NCBI RefSeq assembly: GCF_021730395.1
Contig: NC_069364.1
Location: 77,803,501 to 77,867,500, forward strand
Source: Mercenaria mercenaria
Lineage: Eukaryota > Mollusca > Bivalvia > Venerida > Veneridae
Length of the DNA: 64,000 nt
Reading direction: 5' to 3'
Position numbers and translations under genes: made by a program. The notes under the pieces were generated by a model. The model was not told the DNA's origin. It was given only the letters and a program-made list of their open reading frames with translations, and searched no databases. Below are positions 51,301 to 62,200 of the stretch, piece after piece (within the stretch, counting starts at the first letter, position 1; the number at the start of each line of letters is the position of its first letter).

Positions 51301-54300
51301 ATGTCTGGACATGTCGAGTTGCTTAAACTCAACTGTTCCCAAATACCTTTTTTGTTAAAACTCAAAATTAATAAAGAATTTCTTATAAATATACCAAACA
51401 TTTACACCAGAACATCTGTCCATTATTTTACCCGTATTTCTTTTTCAACACCAAAAATTCCCAACGTAAACTTCATGACAACATAAATACACCTTTACTA
51501 CAGAATGAGAGCTACTTCTTGTTCCGATAATGTATTTACAAATTTTTTTTATTTATTCAATGACATATTTAACACTCGATGTCTTAGTTTCTCCTACGTT
51601 TTACCGTCATTTTTTAACAGTAATAACAAAGAATGTTCAAATTTCTGATGCAAATCATGTTGAATTACCATGATGAAATAAGAATAAAACACACTATAAG
51701 AATGTATTTGTTGTTCGCTGCAGAGATTCAGGTTAAAATAAACCGAGCCTGTTATTATCATTTTGCTTGGTTTCATTCTATGCAAGATCCTTCGTTTGTT
51801 TCATTTTCATAAATAGCATAACAAAAGTCTTTAAAGTGTCTAGTAGTGTCTGCAAAATGTGTCCTTGCATTCTGACTCTGTGTTGTTTCATTTCCTGGTC
51901 ATTTAGATTTAAGAAATTAACCCGGTGCTACAGAATATGAGGTGTAGTACTCTTCATTAACTCTCACGAACAGTCTCAACAGTGAGAGCGCAGCTCTACA
52001 GATCTTGATTTTAATCCCCTGTCGAAGCGATCGCCTGCTGTTTCATAACCGTAATACCATTGGTTAATAGCTCTAAATCCAATAAAACAATCAAAATCAA
52101 TCAAACCGAACTTTATTATTATTTTGAACACTGATCAGAGAAAAGAAATTACATGTGTAGTTATCATCATAACCCATGCTGAATTACCCGCTGTCATGAG
52201 AGAAAAGTCACATGAGTCACTATCAGTTATAAAAGACATTCATAAGGTCGTAAACGGTACAAGAATTTCAGTCTTGGGGCTACGTTATTTAGGCATTACT
52301 AATTGTAAGAGTATTTCCCGTTATATCATAATTATGATATATAAAACAAATACTGAATCGTGCTCGAAGTGACTTGGCAAATCATTCCGACTTAACTGTA
52401 TATAAATACACTAAAGGATTTACTAAACCACCATTTGCATAATATATGACGCTTTGGAAGTGAACGTTTCTTTGGTTTACATTGTGTTACAAAATCGAAA
52501 TATAAACAAATTGCACATGAATTTGTCCTTTTCAAGGATATGGTGGTATAAAGCCAATTCTTTTAAGGTATTCCATCCGTAACTGGAAATATGTAGAAAC
52601 CATATAGAATGTATTTTAAGTTTGTATATATAGAAACACATTTCAAAATAGTTTACCGCGATAAATTCCAGATAATGTCTACTTTTGAACACGGCAAATG
52701 GACAAAAAACGTAATGTAGATGACATTTCCTTTAATACTGAATAAAAAATCTATATACATCTTTCTTACACGGGGAATGAAATGAACTTGAGATTGGCTC
52801 TAGCCAGGCATGATGAAATTGATTGAAGTAAATTACTTACTGCAGCAGTCAATTCGATTATATATCCTCATGATGAATATCAAAAAGAAGTCTCCGAGAT
52901 CAACCCGCCACCAAGGATTATTACCATCAGCAGTGAAAAAGCATGAACCGCCACTAAGAGTCTGATCCTTTATGCCGTCAACCGCAAGGTTCGAACCTAA
53001 CACTTTGTGTTTAAGAACCACTTCTTTAGACATTTCAGTACTTTTGTGCAACGCGACATTAGTGACTTCCCCTGGAATAACTTGTAACTGATTAATAAGC
53101 TCTAGACACTAACATTTTAACTGAAATAATACATATCATTTATTCTTTAGTTTTCAGATAAATAAAACTACAACTGAACATCATCTATTGACAATTAAAC
53201 CTCTGTAATGTCATATAAATCATAGGCACTATATTATTTCAAATATTTTTGTAAACACAGCACTTCTAAATACTTTATAACTCCTGGGAATACATATTCA
53301 AGAACAGCATCCTATAGTAAACAAACTGAACATTTCCAACCTTAACCACTTGGCAATTGATGTACTTGCTTCAATGTTTAACGAATTATCCCAAATTATC
53401 AAAACATACTTTTGTATTACATGTATATGCTAACCTTTTGTTCCATAAATCTCAACTTCGCACAAATGGAAACGACCGTTAGTACCAATCTGATGCAGTT
53501 TCACGAACCTAGCCAGTGTTTGATTTGATAAAACAAATTCCCAAGAATGATGAAATTCGTCATCTACCTCAGTATAATCAGTATCTACCAAGTTGTTTTC
53601 AACAGTGCCTATCTTAAGACTGGTATAACTGTTCAGCACTAACAAAGAAAAGAAAACAATGTTCATTAATTTTCCTAGTTAATTCTTGCATAAAAACTAC
53701 ATAAACTACATTTTTCATTGGATCCGGGCATGTATTAACGGAAGAAAAATCATGTATTAACAAGGCTTTCACATGCTGCTAATACATAACTATGATTTTT
53801 GAAATGGTGCGCCAGGGCCAGACATCTATTATTTCGCCGCAGTTTGCTTTTTTTTTTTTTTTCGAATTGGGCGTTAGGAAAAAGTTCGTTGATAACCGTG
53901 AACGTATTGAATCGCAGGTAACTTATGCGATTGTTTGCTTTTAGGAATCATATTATCAATGTTGGGAGTATCAATTTATTCACAGAATACATATAAATCT
54001 TTTAAAAAAGCAGGACAACACGTTGAATACGGTTCATACCCAGATTAATTAGTATGTAAAATTAATAGTCTAGACATTGTGTTCCTGTTAACCGAATTTT
54101 AAACGATGTGCAAAATATGGTTAATACCATGTTTTTCATAAAGAGAAATATGAATGAACGTTTAAAAGCTTTTGCGACCAGTGCAGACCAAGAGCAGTCA
54201 CATCCGTGCAGGCTGATCATGGTCTGCACTGTTCGCTATTCTGTTCGCTATTCAGTCAGTAAATTTTCAGTAAACACCCCTTTAGATATTAAATGGAACT

Positions 54301-57300
54301 TCCATATTCAAGGATGGACTAGCCCATTTTAGAAATTAAGCAGGATAAAAGTTTCGGTCTTACCGTATTCGCACTCCTCTACACGTATATCACAGGGTTC
54401 CCATCGCATCTTAGGGTCAGTAGTGTAACACCATGGCATTAAATTATAATTTGGCAAGCGGCAGTAGTTATCCGACAGAAAATCTTCTCCTCTATACCAA
54501 TACTTCTCTTGCGTGAAGCTATGTTTATGTGGTGTTTGGGAGTCCCAGCGCTGGCATTTTCTTCCACTACGAGTGCTGTTTACTTTACCTTTATACGCCC
54601 TCAACGCATAGTAGCATGACTCTTCCTCCTCAACTTAAAAGTAAATTCATGGTTTTCTATAAAATTGATTCTTGAGTGTACTTATTTCATTTCACAGAAG
54701 AGGACACAAATGTTTGACCTACCACCTCTTGATATTAAAGCAATCACGTGTGTCAATAACATGCGAAAAATCGTTGTATATAAGTAGTTGAACACTTAAG
54801 TTTAAGACGTCGGCTGTTTAACCGGAAGTCGTAGGTATGCACTTATTTTCATATGGTAACAATACTGATTATTCCCAAAAAGCAGACACGAGAATGATTC
54901 TACTCTGACGAGATACGAAAACGCAACAAAAATACGCCTGAATATATTTTTACTACAAAAAACATCACCTTGAAATGTTCAACACATACACATCTCGATA
55001 CTCTATACTCATTGTGTTCAAATTTAATCAGAAAGAAACAAACCCTAAAGTTAACACAATGGGTATGGATTTCAAGGTGATGCTTTTTGTTTTAAAAATA
55101 TATTCAGGCATATCTCTGTTGCGTTTTCATTTCTCGTCAGTGTATTAAGGTCAAACGCTTACATCGAAATCAAACTTACACAAACATCATAAACTGATCA
55201 GCCATTAATGATCAAATATTCAAACACCAAATGTCAGTGATTAAAATAAAAGATACAAAGGGCATTTTTTAAAAACATTTTATAAAATAATTTTCTTTCG
55301 CTAACCTAATCCTTCTATTACACAATTTCCACTAAGTAAGCATATAATAAAAATCCAAAGTTTCAAATGTTCCCATTTTTTTATAAATAAAATAAGTACT
55401 TCAGCTAGGTTAGCGAAATTTTTTTTTTATAAAATTCTTTAACCAAATGTCCTTTTCATATTTTTGTTTATTCTAATCACTGACAATTAGGTTAAATACT
55501 TTATCATTAATGGCTATCATATACATATTTATATGGGGAATCTTTCAAAATATCTGCCACACTTAATTTACAATGTTACTATGTTGAAACAACTGAGTGA
55601 AATAAGAACTTACTGAATCGGTCGTAGAAATGTAGCGTTGTGTGTCACCATGACAACAGCTGATGAAACAGATCAAGTTCAAATTCAGATTTTAATTCTT
55701 AAAAACTGACTTTAAACTAAAACAACTGAATATTTTTCAGTGACACTTGACACACAGTATAATTACATCAGTACCTATTACATAGATTTAACACAATGGA
55801 GATTTTTATCTAAATGAGAAGAAATTGGGCGCACGTGCAATATTACAAAGTTGACACATGCATAAATATTATTTTGCTTTTTAATGATTTCTTCGCAAAA
55901 ATTTAGTTTTATAGCGTATAATAATAATAGAAATGCTTGGGGGCGGGGGTGGGGATGGGGGTGGGGCCGTGGGGGAGATGGATTGCTTTTTGTTACTCTG
56001 TTGACATCTCGTATGAAGCACTCAACTTTCAAGATGATCTAAATATTTTGACCACCACCTATTTTTGCACTCAATCATCAGACACAGTCACAGAGCGAAG
56101 GAAGCTAAGGGTTTAACAAATCTTTCGTTCTGTACATATATACATATATTGTACAATTTTCGTTATTTTTTCCCGAAGAAAATTGATGGTATTGTATAGT
56201 ATCGGAGCGGGCTACTTAGCTGCAATAAAGAATTAATTCTAGCACTAAAACGTCTAGGACTGCTGCTCAAACTGGGTAAGGGTGTGTTTGTGGGGGGAGG
56301 GGGGAGGGTTGGGGCACCCGGAGTTATTAAATAACACTGAGAATTCGCCAATGTTACGGGAAGTCCTAAAGCACGTCTAGATTTCATTTTTTTCCCCATT
56401 TCATCTGTAAGTATTATTGTATATTAAGAATACCTAAAATTGCGTATTTTTGAAGTAACTGAGCTCGAATGAAAACAATTTTCAGACCATCCTTTTGCAA
56501 ACTGATCCTTTTATTGTGACCACGAATAAACATATAGATGTTTTCTTCGTCACCTCATGCATAGGATGACGCTGCTACTATAGACTATATATGAAACTAT
56601 GTAAGGCCAGTACGCTATGTTAATTGCCAGATGCTAAATTAGCAAATGCTAAATGTCAAATATTGGTTGTCACTTGGTAATTGTCAAACGATAAATGCTA
56701 ATAATTAATAGAGAAATGTGAAACAATGAATGTCAAATGCTTATTGCTAGTTGCTCACTTAAATGAGCTGAATATATCAGTGATAGTAATGCTTTTTGTT
56801 AAATAACTTTGTCTCTATTCAAAACTTTTTTCTTAACATTTTACGAGTAAATAGTTTCATTTCAATATTCTTATGGCCGGTAGATCATGTTGTTATTTAA
56901 AGTATGACATGTCTTAAACAGTTAAATGATACATTCATTGGTTAAGAGATAGAAGCAATGATTGAAAAAGTGAAAATATTGACGATTAGCACTTATTATT
57001 TAGCAATAAGCATTAGCTATTTGACAAGTAGCATTTAGCGTATAGCATAACGCATTTGGTTAGTAGCATTTAGTATTAATTGGAATTTAACATAGAATAA
57101 TTGATATCTAGAATCAAATATTTGGCATTTAGCAATAAGCAATTAGCATGGCGCACCGGCCTGCATTCCATACGAAACAAATAGTTAATGAAAAATGCCA
57201 AAAGCTTAATGCTAAATGTTAAATATTTGATGCGAAATCCTGCTTACAAAATGCTATATATTATATAATGGTAAATATCAAATGCTAAATGTCATAAAAT

Positions 57301-59252
57301 CTTATTATTTTTTGCCAAATTATAAATGGTAGTTCTCAAATTATTAAATCTTATCAATTAATAAGCTTTATCTTAATGAATGTAACTTTAACTCATTTGA
57401 AAAAGTGTAATGTTCTACCAGTCTGATTTGAAACAATACCATGTTGCTCCTTTTATGGGGAAATGGAACCGTAACTTTTTGCTGTAAAATGTTTACTGAA
57501 AATATTTAACAGAGCGAAGGACAATGATTATATAAATGACGCATTTATCCAATGATGATATTTAGCTGAATAATTTTAACAAAACCTCAGCAATTATAGA
57601 CAAAAACCGTTTGACTGTCAATATTTGACATTGATATAGGTTACATTATACCAGTTCGGTTCCTTCTTTATTCCATATAATTCCTATATTTAAATGTTAC
57701 ATGTTTTCACACTGTTTGTTCATCATGTATTATTGTGTGTTATTATCCTCATGTATTTATAAATGCAATGGATTTAAATAAAGTATATATCTATCTATAA
57801 ACAATGAAATCTTTATAAATAATTTTTAGTACTTTAGGGCATTTGAATGATATAAAAACCATATATTGCCATTTAGTATAGCATGTTTTATTACCAAAAA
57901 TGAAAAAGAAGTACTTAGATGTTTTGCTACATAAAAGAAAAAGAATCTGACCTGAATATCATCACACATTGAAAATGCTCCAATGAAATTCTTTGTTTAG
58001 CGATTACGCGTATGTAGAAATGGATTTCACAATATAGGTATATGAACATTAGCACAACCCTACACACACTTTAAGTCTTTACTCCCATTATGGTACCGCT
58101 GAATTATGGAGAAAAGTCTTATTATATACGACATTATTAACTATTAAAGTGATATGTTATGTTATGTTATGTAAAATACTTGATTTCGTAAACGAGAAAC
58201 AGTTTAAAAATCAACTAAAAAAACGCAGAAAAAATCTGTTTTATGCATTATATGTTGAGCGTATCTATATCATACTGACATGTATCAAAAGGCAGTGTCA
58301 CCGAAAAACATGATCTATCCACATTTTTTCCCAATAATTTATTTAACTAACATTGTTTTTTTTCACATTACTGAAGAACCTATACGACATGTAATCCGCT
58401 GCATTAATGTATCAAATGATGATAAACTGATGTATCCAAAATTTTAGAAATTTACTTGCATGCGTTTTATAAAACATTTTTCCGCCAAAAATCAACCATA
58501 ATTGTAATTAAGTCTAAAATATTGTATGATTAAAGTAGGCACCTTTCTGATTAACAATTGAATGTGCGTTGCCAATACTAAAATATCAGAGCTGACGACA
58601 ATTAAATCACTGCAAACAATCGGTAGTCATAAATTAATAGAAACAGGAAAAGTTTGTACCTTTTGAAATATGACAATGGAAAGTTTTAAAGTTTCCGAGA
58701 TTCACAGACTTCTCATATGACACCAGTACTGGTTTCTCCAGGAAGCGGACTCGAGAGTGGTTCCAATAAGCTTAAAACTTTCATCACAATCGAGCTTAAA
58801 CAAAGTGCCATAAACTAAAGTAGCCGTTTCCATGGTTACAGCACATTTTTTAATTTCTACGACCTCATTTAAAACCTCAATTTATTGCCGTATTGTAATT
58901 TTTAATAGGTGAAAAAGTTTTGTTTGTTGGGTAAATTTAAATCCTTACGGAGGGCCCGTACACCCGAAAGCTTCTTCAGTTAATATATTTGTTAAGTTTA
59001 ACGCCGCATCGACAGAATTATAGGTCATATGGCGACTTTCCAGCTTACTAGTGGAGGAAAAGCCCGGTTGTCCTTATGGTTGCAACACACTAAATAGATG
59101 TTCTTCTTTGTTCTGTATAAAATTTACATATATCCAACAGCCGCAGCACACACAAGGATCCATTTTAAATGTCTGTAACTTATATTTTCTTGTAGAATAT
59201 TGTTAGTGCTGAATAAAAATAAAAATAAAAGTGGGAGATGGTGTGTGTGTGT

Positions 59253-59284
<32 letters not shown>

Positions 59285-62200
59285 CATGTTTGATGTAAGA
59301 AAAATATTTTCAGTCAAACACACAAACTGCAAATAAGCAAGCTAAAAACTGTGACCCCAAATAGCAGGTTGAAAAGTGTATGTTCAAATTCATACTAAAC
59401 ATGCACCATGCCTACTGAAGAGGGCCAAAGCAAAAACAAAAACAGATTTTTGCTACCTACCACACTGAAGCACAAACTTAGAGAGAAAAATAATAGATAA
59501 AGATTAGTACCCCCTCACCTTTAGTGTCATAAAAATCTACTGAAGTTATTACTCGTATGCTAAAGATAGTATATATGTCAGCGAGGTCCACTTGCCACCA
59601 AATATCGCCTTCCGTTTCCATTTCAATACAAGAACGCCTTGTCATCTTTCCATCAACTGCTAAACTGGAGTCAAACTCAGAAACACTGGCCAATACATTC
59701 TTGTGAAGTGCAACGTTGGTCACGCCATCTGCAAATGTACATGGGTTGGCTTGTCAATTGTTTCCTTTTTGCGTAATGCACAGAAATGTGCAGAACTATT
59801 GTAGAAAAAACCATCTGTAAAATACTTATTCAGATCATTGGGTGGGAATATTTTTCTACAATCATATAGCTTCACTACAGAAATTTTTATATTTGCTTTG
59901 GGTTTGGTGCCGTTTTTCAACATTATCATGAGCGGTTAACCTTATAAGTGTTCCTGGATATTGTGCCAGTATAAACATATATTCCACAATTATTGCAAAC
60001 TTCTCCACATAAATCAGAAGTTGAGTTCGATTGATATCGGAAACTATGTCTTTCATCGAAATGCCACGCCTAGAATCGAACTCACGGCCCGCAATATTTA
60101 GACCTGCGCTCTCCTTGCAAAGCCAAGCGGGCGGGCATATAACAATACTGTTGCAGAACCCACTAATATCTATCTGTAAAATATTTATTCAGATCATTTG
60201 TTCAGATCAAATTTGCGGAATATATAATACAGTCCCATGGCTGAATTGCAGCAATATTGTAAAAGCTTTTTTATAAATCTGTTAAATAAATGTTCAGATC
60301 AATTGTTTAGATCAAGATTTTATATGTTATACTGTTACATTGCTGCATTACAGAACTATTTATCAACTTTAAATAATTATCTGTAAATAGTTATTCAGAT
60401 CAATTGTTTAGATCAAGGTTTTGAGCATATCTTACAGTTACATGACTACATTACAGAACTATTGTAGACACTAAATATTTAATTGTAAACTAGTATATGG
60501 TATTATAGCAATTAAATCTTTATTAAAGTAGTAACAACTTAAAAACTTGATGCTCATTTTGATGTGTTCTGTCTGCCGCCATAAGATTTCAGGCCAGATT
60601 TCACAGTATTCTTCGCATATGATACGAATGATAAGTATGTAGGTAAATGTGAACAAGCACATATTTTATTTTTATTATAAATTTAAATAAGCAACGTTTA
60701 TTATTAATATCAATTCATGTTTCATCAGCGATTTAATTATATTGAATAGAATTAAAAACGTACGGTGGTATGTTTAGGACATGCAATTATTTTTATAGAT
60801 TAAATTATCTCGTGCGCACGACATCTTATCTCGAGCGCTATATATCTTATCTCGTGACATCTAATGACACGGCTTCGGCGTACATTTCAATATAAAAAGG
60901 AGTAATTACATGTTTCACTGTATATTTTGCAAACTATAGGTACTAATGTATCTTTATATATTAATAAGTTCAATAATACACCAGCCTGTCGAACGCTTAG
61001 AGAATGATAGGCTAGGTGAGGAGTTCGGTTACAAGACAAAAAGCCACTTAACTGACGTCGTTGGTCGTACGGAAACATCTAAACAAGGGAACGCGAGGTC
61101 CCTCTGGTGTGATAACATGATACCAGTACACTACGTACAGCTTAGTGACAAGGAACGTAGTGCGTATTGCAGAACGTATTTAGTAAAATGCACAGTTTTC
61201 ATTATTATCGAGAATCAATACAGTCTCTTATAACTCTATGTAGAGTGGCAACGTGCTTTTTTAAAACTAGTTTTATGTGTGATATTTATAAATATGCATG
61301 TATTTTATTGTCACATTGAAGAGACTATAATAAATAGAGAATATTAGGTTACTATCTTATACATTTAAATTTATTAAGTGAGTCGAAGAAAATATAAAAG
61401 TTGAGGCTCTGCAATTTCCATTTCACTTCAATATCATAATTTAAATGTATCAATTTTGATATCTGTCGATACAGAGAGATATTATCCAATTTCATATGCG
61501 GCCATATTCATACATTTTGTTTAAATGTATTATTTTTGCTGTACCAAATCAATATATTTTTCAAAAGAAGAACATTGTTAATAATTCAGTTTTCCAAATG
61601 GTCTTAATGTTTATTGCCTTTTGGCTTGAAATCATATGTAAATTGATAGCAGACACAGATGGTGTTTCAGCTAAAATCCAAGATATTGTGGAAAGAAAGA
61701 AAGTTCCTTAGTTACTTTATTTTGGTGAAGGAGAGGGGGGATTTGGGGGGAGCAGTGTCTATCTTACCTGCAATTAATGTTTATGCATTATTTTATACCT
61801 TACTCTAATTTTTCTCATATATTGTATACATACCTTCTTCTGCTTGTTCTGCTGTTGTTACCGACAGGACTGCAATACAAACTATACAAATTAAGAAAAC
61901 ATACAATGGGTATTATACGAAATCCATGTACATATCTGCAAACAATATACTATTTGTAAATGTATTTGTCCCCCGATTATGAAATCATATCTATACTGAT
62001 GATATAAAGAAAAAAATCTTCTAAGACTTAGAAGTCATTTGATGAGTTTAGACCGGCAGTTTAAATAAGTAATGGATGCATATGTTTAACCTATAGCCTA
62101 CTGGCGGCAAGTGATTTTGCCTTGCGCCCAGTGCAGACCATGATCAGCCGTGCAGGCATGTCATGGTCTGCACTGTTCACTATTCAGTCAGTAAATTTTC

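Noticed and set aside
53636-53666. ATG at 53666 as the start and signal peptide of a separate gene
   Set aside because: The hydrophobic [10 protein letters not shown] stretch is the translated polypyrimidine tract of a good acceptor, and the following sequence is only the second half of an F5/8C domain.
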